Positions 8,397 to 17,677 of a stretch of 64,000 bases of DNA are shown here, one piece after another. The stretch comes from NVTR01 sp965237505 (lineage in GTDB: Bacteria; Pseudomonadota; Alphaproteobacteria; Rhodobacterales; Rhodobacteraceae), in contig CBDEFR010000001.1 of NCBI GenBank assembly GCA_965237505.1, positions 310,001 to 374,000 on the forward strand, written 5' to 3'. The notes below the pieces were generated by a model that did not search any database, was not told the origin of the DNA, and was given only the letters and a program-made list of their open reading frames with translations. How positions within the stretch are numbered: the first letter of the stretch is position 1; the number at the start of each line of letters is the position of its first letter. The translations under genes and the position numbers were made by a program.

Positions 8397-8612
8397 ATGG
8401 AAATTCGGGTCAGCCTTTCTGACTTTCGTGCCAATCAGAGCGAGTTGTTTGGCAAGGTGGAATTCGGTGGCGAGAAAATCGTCATCGAGCGGTTCGGGAT
8501 GCCGACGGCGGCGCTGGTGTCGATGGATGACCTGGCGCGGATTTACGGGTTGGAGGCGGATGAGATCGCGGCGGCGGTCAATGCCCGGCCGGGGTGCGTG
8601 GGGCGCTGGTGA
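8397..8612 (+). CDS. Phd/YefM-like antitoxin, no partner toxin visible
   Basis: Small protein (71 residues from the ATG at 8397) with the Phd/YefM pattern: an N-terminal beta-alpha-beta DNA-binding part (IRVSLSDFRANQSELFGKVEFGGEKIVIERFGMPTAALVSMDDL) and a short acidic C-terminal tail. An upstream start at 8373 would run through the second TGTACA site, so 8397 is preferred. Such proteins bind DNA as dimers and neutralise RelE/Doc-type toxins. No toxin ORF follows, because the next 490 bases are repeat-rich and non-coding, so it is an orphan or the toxin has been lost. Confidence 0.65.
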   Translation: MEIRVSLSDFRANQSELFGKVEFGGEKIVIERFGMPTAALVSMDDLARIYGLEADEIAAAVNARPGCVGRW

Positions 8613-9101
8613 CGGTTGGGCGGATTTTGATCCGTCTAGGAAACTGTCTGGGGGACCGATTTGGATTCAAACGGGCGGAGACCTTGGGGTGAAGTGTGGG
8701 GTGGGCAATCCGCCCACCAATTGGGTGAGATGTTGTGGTGCAAAAGGTGCGCAGATTGCCCACCCTACGTTGCGGTCTTTCCGAGGCCCGGAACAAGGCA
8801 CGAATTGCCGCCGGGCAGCGCCCGACCGCCCCGGAGGGCGGGCGCTTTGTTGCAGTTGGTGCGGGGATTGAGCGAGGATGGTGGCGGGAGCATAAAGCGT
8901 TGATCACTGAGGGCGGAGCGCCCACCCGCGGTCGGGCGCTGCCCTCGGATTGGGGGCGGGTGGGGTGCTTGAAATCGCTGTTTGGTGTTGGGCTGCGCCA
9001 GTGGTGGGAGGTCCCCGCTTTCGCGGGGATGACAGGGGTGGGTGGGGATGAGACGGGGGCTGGGTGGCGATGACAGCGGGCCGGGGGTGGCCCTGTGATG
9101 G
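8613..9101. other. non-coding, repeat-rich spacer
   Basis: I see no gene here. The stretch holds a 16-bp inverted repeat (8813-8828 against 8929-8944, arms containing GGGCAGCGCCCGACC), several GGGTGGGC-type repeats around 8700-8770, and a perfect hairpin at 9012-9029 (TCCCCGC / GCGGGGA, loop TTTC). The open frames across it are low-complexity and resemble nothing. Confidence 0.7.
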
Positions 9102-10574
9102 TTAGATCGACGTGCAGATATACTTCATCTCAAGATAGTCATCCATGCCGTGGCGCGAGCCTTCGCGCCCCAGCCCCGACTGCTTCACCCCGCCGAACGG
9201 CGCGACCTCGGTTGATATGATCCCGGTGTTGACGCCGACAATCCCGTATTCAAGTGCCTCTGCCACTTTTGTAACCCGGCTCAGGTCGCGGGCGTAGAAA
9301 TAGGCGGCGAGGCCGAAAATGGTGTCGTTGGCCAGCGCGATGACGTCGTCAACTGTATCGAATTTGAACAGCGGTGCCAGCGGGCCGAATGTTTCTTCGG
9401 TGGAAAATAACATGTCAGGGGTGGCGCCGGTGATGATTGTGGGCTCGAAGAAAGTGCCCTCCAATGCGTGGCCGCCAGTTATGATTGTGCCGCCCTTTGC
9501 GGTCGCATCGGCGATATGTTCCTGAATTTTCGCAACCGCCGCCTGGTTGATCAGCGGGCCGAGCGTGGTGCCGTGCTCCAAACCATCGCCAACGTGCATT
9601 TTTGCGACTGCGGCGGCGAGTTTTTTGGCAAATGCATCATAGACTCCGGCCTGCACGTAGATGCGGTTGGCGCAGACGCAGGTCTGGCCGTTGTTGCGGT
9701 ATTTTGAGATCATCGCGCCGTCGATCGCTGCGTCCAGATCGGCGTCGTCAAAGACGATGAACGGCGCGTTGCCGCCCAGTTCCATCGAGCATTTCATCAC
9801 CTGATCGGCGGCCTGACGCAGCAGGATGCTGCCGACTTCGGTGGAGCCGGTGAAGGTCAGTTTGCGGACCTTTGGGTTTTCGCAAAATTCCTTACCAATT
9901 TCGCTGGATCGCGAGGACGGGATGATCGACAGAACGCCTTTGGGAATTCCGGCGCGTGTCGCCAGCACCCCGAGTGCGAGCGCTGACAGCGGCGTTTCGC
10001 TGGCCGGGCGGGCGATGAAGGCGCAGCCGGCGGCCAGGGCCGACCCGGCCTTGCGGGTGATCATCGCGTTGGGGAAGTTCCACGGCGTGATCGAGGCCGC
10101 GACGCCGATCGGCTGGCGGATCACGGTGATGCGTTTGTCGCGCTGATGACCGGGGATGGTTTCGCCGTAGACGCGTTTGGCCTCTTCGGCGAACCACTCG
10201 ATGAACGAGGCGCCATAGAGTATTTCTCCGCGTGCCTCAGTCAGCGGTTTGCCCTGTTCGGCGGTTAATATTGTGCCCAAGTCGTCGGCGTGCTGCACCA
10301 TCAGATCGAACCATTTGCGCAATACCGCGGCGCGCTCCTTGCCGGTCCACTGGGCCCAGTCTTTTTGCGCGAAATAGGCCGCATCGATGGCCTTGGCGGC
10401 CTCAGTGCGGCTGAGGTCGGCAACATTGGCGATCACGTCGCCGCGGGCCGGATTGATGACCGTGAATGTTGCACCGCTCTCGGCGTCTGCCCACGCGCCG
10501 ACAACATAGCCGCGCGTGGCCAAAAGCTCTGGATCTTTGAGCAGGCTGGCAAGATTGGTCGGGGAATCAAGCAT
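9102..10574 (-). CDS. gabD: NAD(P)-dependent succinate-semialdehyde dehydrogenase type
   Basis: Aldehyde dehydrogenase of 490 residues. It shows the PWNFP cofactor loop, the FTGSTEVG segment, the general base Glu in MELGGNAP, and the nucleophile Cys in NNGQTCVCANR. The GabD subgroup features are TPWNFPNAMITRKAGSALAAGC and PFGGVKQSGLGREGSRHG near the end. It would oxidise succinate semialdehyde (or a similar semialdehyde) to succinate. The frame is open far upstream, but the ATG at 10574 has a GGAGA ribosome site and gives the family length. The neighbouring hydrolase is divergent, with 84 bases between the starts. One oddity: IARPASETPLSA has Arg where GabD normally has Lys (the KPA/KPS motif that contacts cofactor), which may weaken activity. 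Confidence 0.88.
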   Translation of the reverse strand: MLDSPTNLASLLKDPELLATRGYVVGAWADAESGATFTVINPARGDVIANVADLSRTEAAKAIDAAYFAQKDWAQWTGKERAAVLRKWFDLMVQHADDLGTILTAEQGKPLTEARGEILYGASFIEWFAEEAKRVYGETIPGHQRDKRITVIRQPIGVAASITPWNFPNAMITRKAGSALAAGCAFIARPASETPLSALALGVLATRAGIPKGVLSIIPSSRSSEIGKEFCENPKVRKLTFTGSTEVGSILLRQAADQVMKCSMELGGNAPFIVFDDADLDAAIDGAMISKYRNNGQTCVCANRIYVQAGVYDAFAKKLAAAVAKMHVGDGLEHGTTLGPLINQAAVAKIQEHIADATAKGGTIITGGHALEGTFFEPTIITGATPDMLFSTEETFGPLAPLFKFDTVDDVIALANDTIFGLAAYFYARDLSRVTKVAEALEYGIVGVNTGIISTEVAPFGGVKQSGLGREGSRHGMDDYLEMKYICTSI

Positions 10575-10658
10575 GGCGGGTCTCCTTTTGCGCACCCGTG
10601 GCAAAGCATGGGCAACGCGGGTTTGTCCAGTTATATAACTGTGAATTCGGAGGCAAGG

Positions 10659-11462
10659 ATGGACCCCAACGCAGCATATGAGAATGCGGCGTTTATTGCG
10701 AACGGCGCCGATTATCCGGCGAACTGGGAGCGGGCGGCGCGCGCCTGGCGCGAAGTTGAACATGCGGTCGGCCGGGCCAGGCTCAACCAGGCCTATGGCG
10801 TCGATCCGCGCCAGCGCTTTGACATGTTCTATCCGGCCGGTCGCGCGCAGGGTCTGGTGGTCTTTATTCATGGCGGATTTTGGCGCGCTTTCGGGCGCAG
10901 TGACTGGTCGCATTTCGCGGCTGGCGCGACCGCGCGCGGCTGGGCGGTTGCTATACCGTCTTATCGGCTGGCGCCGCGGGTGCGGATTGCCGAGATTACC
11001 CGCGATATCGCGACTGCGGTGACTGCGGCTGCCGAAATGGTGCCCGGGCCGGTCGTGCTGAGCGGCCATTCGGCGGGCGGGCAACTGTGCGCGCGCATGA
11101 TTTGCCCGGATGTCAGCCTGCCCGCACCGGTTTCTGAACGGATTGATCGGGTGGTGCCGATCTCTCCGTTGTCGGACCTGCGTCCCTTGATCGAGCTTGA
11201 GTTGAACCAGGACTTGCGGCTGGATGCGGCGGATGCTGCGGCGGAAAGTCCGGTGCTTTGTACGGCTCGCGCGGATGTTGCGGTGACGGTCTGGGTCGGG
11301 GCCGAAGAGCGTCCGGCGTTTCTGGATCAGGCGATGTGGCTGGCGGCGGCCTGGGAGAATGCAGAGCTGCATGTGGCTTCGGGGCGGCATCATTTCGACG
11401 TGATTGATGAATTGGCGGAGCCGGACAGCTCGTTGATGAGGGCATTGCTCGGCCCGTCTTAG
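10659..11462 (+). CDS. alpha/beta hydrolase, kynurenine-formamidase-like
   Basis: Cytoplasmic alpha/beta hydrolase of 267 residues. The oxyanion motif is HGGFW, the nucleophile elbow GHSAGGQ holds the Ser, and a late GRHHFDVIDEL supplies the His. The HGGxW plus GHSAGG combination is that of kynurenine formamidases (N-formylkynurenine to kynurenine) and related carboxylesterases, and the PISPLSDLRPL stretch fits the same group. The ATG at 10659 follows GGAGGCAAGG. A general esterase is the main alternative. No kynureninase or tryptophan dioxygenase gene is next to it to settle the point. Confidence 0.75.
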   Translation: MDPNAAYENAAFIANGADYPANWERAARAWREVEHAVGRARLNQAYGVDPRQRFDMFYPAGRAQGLVVFIHGGFWRAFGRSDWSHFAAGATARGWAVAIPSYRLAPRVRIAEITRDIATAVTAAAEMVPGPVVLSGHSAGGQLCARMICPDVSLPAPVSERIDRVVPISPLSDLRPLIELELNQDLRLDAADAAAESPVLCTARADVAVTVWVGAEERPAFLDQAMWLAAAWENAELHVASGRHHFDVIDELAEPDSSLMRALLGPS

Positions 11463-12415
11463 CCAAATGGCCGCAGGCAAACTGGTGGCTTGTCTTGCGC
11501 CGTGAATTGGCTAGACAGGGGCTGGGTTTGGACGATGGCGTCGTCGTATTTTCTGGAGCCCGCCGTCCTGAACGCCGGGATCTTTTTACAGCAGGGGGTG
11601 GACCCCTGTTGTATCCTGGAGGTCGAAATGACAATTACCCGCACCGAATTTACGCGTTTTCACAACGGCGAAAAAGCTGAACACCAGTTTTCCGGCGCCG
11701 AGCATGATGCCCGCCTAAAAGGTCTAAGAAGGATTATCGGAGAGGCGGGCGTGGACGCGGCGGTTCTGACCTCGATGCACAATATCGCATATTATTCGGG
11801 CTTTCTTTACTGTAGTTTCGGGCGCCCCTATGGCTTGGTCGTGACCGCCAGCGACAGCGTGACAATCAGCGCCGGAGTCGATGCCGGCCAACCCTGGCGG
11901 CGGTGTCATGGCGACAACATCACCTATACCGATTGGCGGCGTGACAATTTTTGGCGCGCGGTGCGGTCAGTGGCTGGCAAGGGCACCGTCGTCGGTATCG
12001 AACGCGACCACCTGACGCTGCTGCAGCGGGACAAATTGCAAGAATTCTTGGAACCGACCAGAGTGGTGGATCTGGCGCCCGCGACGATGCAGCAACGAAT
12101 GCACAAAAGCGCGGGCGAGATTGCGCTGATCCGTGCGGGCGCGAAAGTGGCCGACGTGGGCGGCTATGCGATCCGCGATGCGGTGAGAGCAGGCGCGCGC
12201 GAAATAGACGTGGCGATGGCCGGGCGTGACGCGATGGAGGCCGAAATCGCGGCCAAGTTCCCGAATTGCGAATATCGCGACACCTGGGTCTGGTTTCAGT
12301 CGGGCATCAATACTGATGGGGCGCACAATCCGGTGACGGGCCGCATTTTGCAACCTGGCGACATTCTGTCGCTGAATGCTTTTCCGATGATTTCAGGCTA
12401 TTACACGGCGCTAGA

Positions 12416-13448
12416 TGTGAGTTCTCACAAGGTTGTTCATTCGATCCAGACCTGAGAAGCTGAAGTTTGCAAAAACAGAAGCTCTTGAGGGAGAACCGAA
12501 TGAACAGCCATAAGAATGCCCGTCTTGCGCCAAAAGGTCGAGAGATTTTGGTTCGCCGCCTTGAACGAGGCGAACGCCCTGCCGATGTTGCCTGCGCGAT
12601 GGGGATTAGCCTTCGCACCGTTTACAAATGGCGCGGAAGATATCGCGATTATGGGTCGGAAGGGTTGCAAGACAGGTCATCCCGCCCGTCACAGACCCCG
12701 GGCCGGACACCCGCAAGCGTTGAGGCACGGGTTGTTCAATTGCGCAGGGAACGGCGCATTATGGAGCGAATCGCAGAGGAAACCGGCGTGTCGCGCGCCA
12801 CGGTTGGGCGTATTCTGGCCCGCCACGGCCTGAACCGCTGGCGCGATCTGGAACCCTCCGAGCCGGTCGTAAGATACGAACGCGACCGCCCCGGCGACCT
12901 AATCCACATCGACATCAAGAAGCTGGGCAAGTTCACCCGCACGGGTCATCGCATCACCGGCGACCGCACCGGCCAGAGCAACACCCGCGGCATCGGCTGG
13001 GAGTTCGTGCACGTCTGTATAGACGATTATTCGCGGCTCGGGTTCAGCCAGGTGCTGGCCTCGGAACGCAAGGAAGACGCGGTGGCCTTCCTGAACGAGG
13101 CTGTTGCCTGGTATCGCAAGCTGGAGATCGGGATCGAAAGGGTGATGACAGACAACGGCAGTTGCTATAAATCCCACGCATTCAGAGCCGCCTGTAAAGC
13201 GCTTGGTCTGCGCCATATCCGCACCAGACCTTACACACCCAAAACAAACGGCAAAGCGGAACGATTCATTCAGTCTTCCCTGCGTGAATGGGCCTACGCC
13301 CGCGCCTATCAGACACCAGAGCAAAGAAAAGCCGAGCTGCCGTACTGGCTGCATCATTACAATTGGCACCGGCCTCATGCCGGCATAAAAAGGAAAACAC
13401 CAATCAGCCGATCAGGCTTGGACGTGAACAACCTCATGAGACTCCACA
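12416..13448 (+). mobile_element. IS481-family element, copy 1 (intact)
   Basis: The element is 1033 bp with imperfect terminal inverted repeats: the left end begins TGTGAGTTCTCACAAGGTTG and the right end, read inward, TGTGGAGTCTCATGAGGTTG. It is flanked by the 6-bp duplication GCTAGA (12410-12415 and 13449-13454), which fits the NCTAGN target known for IS481. It sits inside creatinase. A broken second copy lies at 44717-46409. Confidence 0.93.
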
Positions 13449-13453
13449 GCTAG
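12500..13453 (+). CDS. IS481-family transposase
   Basis: DDE transposase of 317 residues. An N-terminal helix-turn-helix (GERPADVACAMGISLRTVYKWRGRY) and a second one (ETGVSRATVGRILARHGL) precede an rve-type catalytic core with Asp in LIHIDIKKL, Asp in VMTDNGSCY and Glu in TNGKAERFIQ. The ATG at 12500 follows GAGGGAGA. The frame has no stop inside the element: the last codons are CTC CAC A, and the stop TAG is completed by the duplicated target GCTAGA outside the right end. Confidence 0.93.
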   Translation: MNSHKNARLAPKGREILVRRLERGERPADVACAMGISLRTVYKWRGRYRDYGSEGLQDRSSRPSQTPGRTPASVEARVVQLRRERRIMERIAEETGVSRATVGRILARHGLNRWRDLEPSEPVVRYERDRPGDLIHIDIKKLGKFTRTGHRITGDRTGQSNTRGIGWEFVHVCIDDYSRLGFSQVLASERKEDAVAFLNEAVAWYRKLEIGIERVMTDNGSCYKSHAFRAACKALGLRHIRTRPYTPKTNGKAERFIQSSLREWAYARAYQTPEQRKAELPYWLHHYNWHRPHAGIKRKTPISRSGLDVNNLMRLHS

Positions 13454-13972
13454 AGCGGACGATGTTCGTGCATGAGGTCGATGCGGCCTCGCTGGCGATT
13501 TGGCAGGCAAATATTGCGGCGCATGAGCTGGGGATCAGCCTGATCAAGCCCGGCGCTTCATGTTCCGAGATCACTGCGGGCGTTAACCGGTTTTTTGAAG
13601 AGCGTGATTTGCTGCAATACCGGTCGTTTGGATATGGCCACTCATTCGGGCTTCTCAGCCATTATTACGGCCGCGAGGCGGGGCTGGAATTGCGCGAGGA
13701 CATCGACACGGTGCTTGAGCCCGGCATGGTCATATCGATGGAGCCGATGCTGACCATACCAAACGGCCAGCCCGGCGCCGGGGGTTACCGCGAACATGAC
13801 ATTCTGGTGGTGACCGAAGACGGCGCCGAAAACATCACCGGCTACCCGTATGGGCCGGACTTCAACGTCGTGGGCTGAGGCGGCGTTGTCGCTGGGTTCC
13901 GGCGCGCCTATATGTCCTGAACGAGCTGGGTTCGAGAATCTGGCGATCTTTGGCGGCTGACCAGGAGGATTT

Positions 13973-14353
13973 ATGCTCAATCCCGAGCCGATCGGTTGGA
14001 TCAACACCGGACTGCCACTGGTGCTGCTGGTCGGGGGCGCGATTTTGTTGCCGAAACTGTTGTCTGGTGCCGGCACGCGCTCGCATCTGGTGGTGTCTGT
14101 GGCGATCCTGTCAACAGCGATCAGCCTGATTGTTTCGGGAGCCGCGATTTTTGCGGCCATATATTTATTGAGGGGTGCCGATGTGGGATTGGTGTTCGAC
14201 CAAACGCCGACGGTCGCGGTGAAGTTCTTTGTGCGACTGTCCGGCATGGCGGCGCTGGCCTGGGGGCCGATATTGGCGCTGGTTTGGTTTGTAATGGTGC
14301 AAGGTGTAGAAAAGCGCAGGGGTGAATATTTGGCGCGGCCGGATGCGAAATAG
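13973..14353 (+). CDS. small integral membrane protein of unknown function
   Basis: 126 residues with three likely membrane segments: INTGLPLVLLVGGAILL, LVVSVAILSTAISLIVSGAAI and a C-terminal MAALAWGPILALVWFVMV, ending in a basic tail (EKRRGEYLARPDAK). The ATG at 13973 has CAGGAGGATTT upstream. It lies between creatinase and a DUF1523 gene on the same strand, 47 bases before the latter. I do not recognise a characterised family. Confidence 0.7.
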   Translation: MLNPEPIGWINTGLPLVLLVGGAILLPKLLSGAGTRSHLVVSVAILSTAISLIVSGAAIFAAIYLLRGADVGLVFDQTPTVAVKFFVRLSGMAALAWGPILALVWFVMVQGVEKRRGEYLARPDAK

Positions 14354-14400
14354 GGCAGGCGGATGACCCGATTTGGCTGCGAACCTGACGTGGGGGACGA

Positions 14401-15051
14401 ATGCGATACGTAAAATGGACGATTTGGGGCTTACTGACACTCACTGTGTTCGGCTTCTTTCACTACACGCTGCCGCAGCATGATATTGTGCGGATCACGG
14501 AAACTTACGAAAAACGCATTGATTTCGGCGGAAATTCAATTTTTTGGGCTGGGTCCGATGCCGGAAGTGCAGCGTCCGCCAACCGGGATGTATTCTTTTT
14601 TCAGACGATCCGGCTAAACGGCAGGCCGATGGTGTATCGCAACGAAGATACCGCCTGGGGATGGCCGCCGTATTTCAAGTTCAACACATCGAACCTGCAA
14701 ACCGAGGCCGCTGACCTGAAGTCGGTGAAAGACAACCCGCAATGGGTGATGATCACCCACTATGGCTGGCGCAATGAGCTGATTTCGATTTATCCGAATG
14801 CGATCGCAGTGCGGGCTGTTGCGGGACCGGACACGCGAATCATTCCTTGGGTGAACATCGTGATCTTGACCGCTCTGACGATTGTGGTGTTCATGCTGTG
14901 GCGCAAGTGGCGGCGGTTCCGTAGGCGCAGGATCGATCCGGTTCTGGAGGATATTGGTGACGCGTCCGATGCCGCGCGCAGCCGTGCGACCGGTGTTTGG
15001 GGGCGGTTCACCGGTTGGCTTGGGGCCATGCGCGGGAAGCCGGGAAAATAA
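14401..15051 (+). CDS. DUF1523 family membrane protein
   Basis: 216 residues. One N-terminal membrane segment (TIWGLLTLTVFGFFHYTLP) is followed by the conserved stretch HDIVRITETYEKRIDFGGNS, a periplasmic domain with NRDVFFFQTIRLNGRPMVYRNEDTAWGWPPYFKFN, and a second membrane segment (WVNIVILTALTIVVFMLW) with a strongly basic tail. This matches DUF1523, common in Rhodobacterales and of unknown function. Confidence 0.8.
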   Translation: MRYVKWTIWGLLTLTVFGFFHYTLPQHDIVRITETYEKRIDFGGNSIFWAGSDAGSAASANRDVFFFQTIRLNGRPMVYRNEDTAWGWPPYFKFNTSNLQTEAADLKSVKDNPQWVMITHYGWRNELISIYPNAIAVRAVAGPDTRIIPWVNIVILTALTIVVFMLWRKWRRFRRRRIDPVLEDIGDASDAARSRATGVWGRFTGWLGAMRGKPGK

Positions 15052-15060
15052 GTTCCGCAT

Positions 15061-15156
15061 TCTTTCTTGCCGCAAATATCCCCGCCGGAGGCCCGATTTA
15101 TCGCAGAAAAATCGTAACTTTCATGCCTCCGGCGGGGATATTTTAACAAGAAAGAA
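15061..15156. repeat. long inverted repeat (32-base arms), intergenic
   Basis: Arms at 15061-15092 and 15125-15156 pair almost perfectly over the ATATCCCCGCCGGAGGC core and again over TCTTTCTTG, enclosing about 32 bases. The core is of a kind I associate with dispersed repeats in Rhodobacterales genomes. It sits between the converging DUF1523 and aldehyde dehydrogenase genes and could end transcription from both sides. Confidence 0.75.
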
Positions 15157-15255
15157 ACACTTTTAGACAAATTGTTGACGCGCGGTACAGGCTGGGAAGC
15201 CGATGACCGTCAAGGAAGAAGGCACCTCGTGTTGCGCAAGCGGGCGGGGTGTTTC

Positions 15256-17610
15256 TTACTCGCCGTACGGCACCCAGACGGTTTTGACTTCGGTTGACTG
15301 GTTCAGAAACTCACGGCCCTCGCCGGTGCGGCCCAGCCAGTCGCGTTTGCGCGCGTTGTTGACCCATGTGCGTTTGAGGTTTCGCGCGCTTTCTTTTTCG
15401 ATCTCGCCCGATAGATCGGATGATGAAAAGCTCCACACCGCATCTACATTCGCGTGACCGGCAATCTGGGCGGCCAATTCGCTGTGCGATCCAGTCAGAA
15501 TGTTGACCACGCCGACTGGCAGGTCCGAGGTTTCGAGCACCTGATAGAAATCGGTGGCCGCCAAAGGGTGAGGTTCTGACGCGACCGCGACGATGCGATT
15601 GCCCATCGCGATGGCGGGCGCCATTGTGGCCACCAGCCCGAGCAGCGGGGCTTCGTCCGGGCAAAAGCAACCGATGACGCCAACTGGCTCGTTCAACGCC
15701 AGCGCTATGCCGCGCAATGGCACGCCTTTGGCGGCACCGTCGAGCTTGTCGGCCCAGGCCGCATAGCTGAACAGGCGCGAGATCGCGCAGTCGACCTCAG
15801 TGGCAGCAGTATTATCGTGCACGCCGGTCAGGTCGTGCAGGCGATGCACAAACTCAGCTTTGCGCGCCGACAGGTTCTCGGCAATGAAATACAGGATTTG
15901 GGCCCGCATGTGGCCGGTGGTTTTGGACCAGCCGCTGGCAGCCGCAGCGGCCTCGACCGCATTGCGCACATCCTTGCGGTTGGCCAGCGACTTGTGGCCC
16001 AGAAGCCTGCCGCGCGGCGACCAGACGGCGGCGGAATAATTGCCGTCGGGGCGAACCTGTTTGCCGCCGATGTAAAGCTTGGCGGTGCGGTCGAGCCCGG
16101 CGATTTCACCTTGCGCCGGTGCCGGCTCGGCGGCAATTTTCTTTAGCGGTTTGGTGGCGACTTTGGGTCGCGTGTAAGCGCGCAGCCCCTCCCAGCCGCC
16201 TTCGCGGCCAAAGCCGCTTTCGCGCACCCCGCCAAAGGCGGCGGCGGCGTCAAACAGGTTGGTGGCGTTGACCCAGACCACCCCGGACACGAGTTTCGGG
16301 GCGATATCGAGCGCCAGGTTGATGTTTTCAGTCCACAGGGTGGCGGCCAGCCCGTAGCGGGTGTTGTTGGCCAGCTCGACGGCCTCGGACGGGGTGCGGA
16401 AGGTGGTGGCCACCAGCACCGGGCCGAATATTTCTTCCTGCATCAGGCGCGCGGAACTGTGCAATCCGGTGATCAGGGTGGGCGGGTAAAAACAGCCCGC
16501 GCTCGGGATCGTTCCGGCCTGATAGATCTCGCCTTCCTGACCGCCTTCGTCGACCAGCCGGGTGATGGTTTCCAGTTGCACCGGGTCGACAACGGCACCC
16601 ACGTCGATGCATTTGTCCAACGGATCGCCGATCCGGAGTGCGTCCATCCGCGCCCTTAGTTTGGTGTAGAACCGGTCGGCGATACCTTCCTGCACGATCA
16701 GGCGCGAGCCGGCGCAGCAGACCTGCCCGGCATTGAACCAGATCGCGTCAACCAGCCCTTCGATGGCTGAATCAATATCGGCGTCGTCAAAGACGATGTA
16801 AGGGGACTTGCCGCCCAGTTCCAAGGTGAGCGATTTGCCCGATCCGGCGGTCGCCTCGCGGATGCGGCGCCCGACTGACGTGGACCCGGTGAATGCGATC
16901 TTGTCGATGCCCGCGTGATTGACGATCGCCTCGCCGGTGGCACCGTCGCCGGTGACGATGTTGACGACACCTTTCGGCAAGCCCGCTTCCTGGCAAATCT
17001 GTCCGAACAAAAGCGCGGTGAGCGAAGTGTATTCCGCTGGTTTCAGCAGCACTGTGTTGCCCATTGCAATCGCCGGGGCGATTTTCCATGAGAGCATCAA
17101 CAGTGGGAAATTCCAGGGGATGATCTGGCCGCAAACGCCAAGCGGCTCGGCGCCCGGCAGTTCGCTCGCCATCAGTTGCGCCATGCCGGCGTGATAGTAG
17201 AAATGCCGCGCCACCAGGGGGATGTCGATGTCGCGGCTTTCGCGGATCGGTTTGCCGTTATCAAGCGTTTCCAGCACCGCGAACAGGCGGGAGTGTTTTT
17301 GCAGCAGGCGGGCCAGCGCATAAAGGTATTTTGCCCGCTCATGGCCGGGCAGTTTGGCCCATTTTCCCTGCGCCTTGCGGGCTGCGGACACGGCGGTGTC
17401 AACGTCTTTTTTGCTGCCCTGACTGACCAGCGCCAGAACTTCGCCGGTGGCCGGGTTTTTACTTTCAAAGCATTTGCCCGCCTTGGTGTACTTGCCGTCG
17501 ATGAAATGGCCGAATTTATTACCGCCGTCCACCAGCCACGCCAGCGCCCCGGCAGCACTTTCGGGGGCCGGGCCGTAATCCATAGTTTCGAATATTTCCG
17601 ATATGTTCAT
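15256..17610 (-). CDS. double-domain aldehyde dehydrogenase
   Basis: 784 residues made of two aldehyde dehydrogenase domains in tandem. The first (about 1-480) is complete: IIPWNFPLLMLSWKIAPAIA, the base Glu in LELGGKSP, and the nucleophile Cys in NAGQVCCAGSR. The second (about 510-784) keeps the fold (AKLYIGGKQVRPDGNYSA, MAPAIAMGNRIVAVAS, GVVNILTG) but has lost the catalytic Cys and Glu motifs, so it is probably structural. This two-domain form next to deoC is a recurrent arrangement and fits oxidation of the acetaldehyde made by DeoC, giving a deoxynucleoside-use operon. Overall order on the minus strand: deoC, small exported protein, this gene. Confidence 0.88.
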   Translation of the reverse strand: MNISEIFETMDYGPAPESAAGALAWLVDGGNKFGHFIDGKYTKAGKCFESKNPATGEVLALVSQGSKKDVDTAVSAARKAQGKWAKLPGHERAKYLYALARLLQKHSRLFAVLETLDNGKPIRESRDIDIPLVARHFYYHAGMAQLMASELPGAEPLGVCGQIIPWNFPLLMLSWKIAPAIAMGNTVLLKPAEYTSLTALLFGQICQEAGLPKGVVNIVTGDGATGEAIVNHAGIDKIAFTGSTSVGRRIREATAGSGKSLTLELGGKSPYIVFDDADIDSAIEGLVDAIWFNAGQVCCAGSRLIVQEGIADRFYTKLRARMDALRIGDPLDKCIDVGAVVDPVQLETITRLVDEGGQEGEIYQAGTIPSAGCFYPPTLITGLHSSARLMQEEIFGPVLVATTFRTPSEAVELANNTRYGLAATLWTENINLALDIAPKLVSGVVWVNATNLFDAAAAFGGVRESGFGREGGWEGLRAYTRPKVATKPLKKIAAEPAPAQGEIAGLDRTAKLYIGGKQVRPDGNYSAAVWSPRGRLLGHKSLANRKDVRNAVEAAAAASGWSKTTGHMRAQILYFIAENLSARKAEFVHRLHDLTGVHDNTAATEVDCAISRLFSYAAWADKLDGAAKGVPLRGIALALNEPVGVIGCFCPDEAPLLGLVATMAPAIAMGNRIVAVASEPHPLAATDFYQVLETSDLPVGVVNILTGSHSELAAQIAGHANVDAVWSFSSSDLSGEIEKESARNLKRTWVNNARKRDWLGRTGEGREFLNQSTEVKTVWVPYGE

Positions 17611-17677
17611 TAATTTTCCTGACAGGTTAATTCAGAAAATTGGACGCTTGCGCTGTTGTAAAATACCCGGACAATTT

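Larger units (their letters stand above)
11628..13878 (+). pseudogene. creatinase (creatine amidinohydrolase), split by an IS481 element
   Basis: Creatinase of the M24/pita-bread fold, which hydrolyses creatine to sarcosine and urea. The N-terminal part is at 11628-12415 (HNGEKAEHQFS, ISAGVDAGQPWRRCHGDN, FQSGINTDGAHNPVT). The C-terminal part is at 13455-13878 (YRSFGYGHSFGLLSHYYGRE, GMVISMEPMLTIP, GAGGYREHDILVV). Removing the element at 12416-13448 and one copy of the 6-bp target duplication GCTAGA restores 404 codons in one frame across ...GYYTALERTMF..., giving 403 residues, the length I recall for Pseudomonas creatinase. No other lesion is visible, so the insertion is recent. The ribosome site is GGAGGTCGAA before the ATG. 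Confidence 0.93.

Noticed and set aside
8735..9073. 112-codon + strand frame in the spacer after the antitoxin-like gene
   Set aside because: It consists of dispersed repeats and low-complexity GC-rich sequence with no start context or recognisable domain.
10290..10658. Upstream extension of the hydrolase frame
   Set aside because: It runs antisense into the aldehyde dehydrogenase start; ATG 10659 has GGAGGCAAGG and fits the family start.
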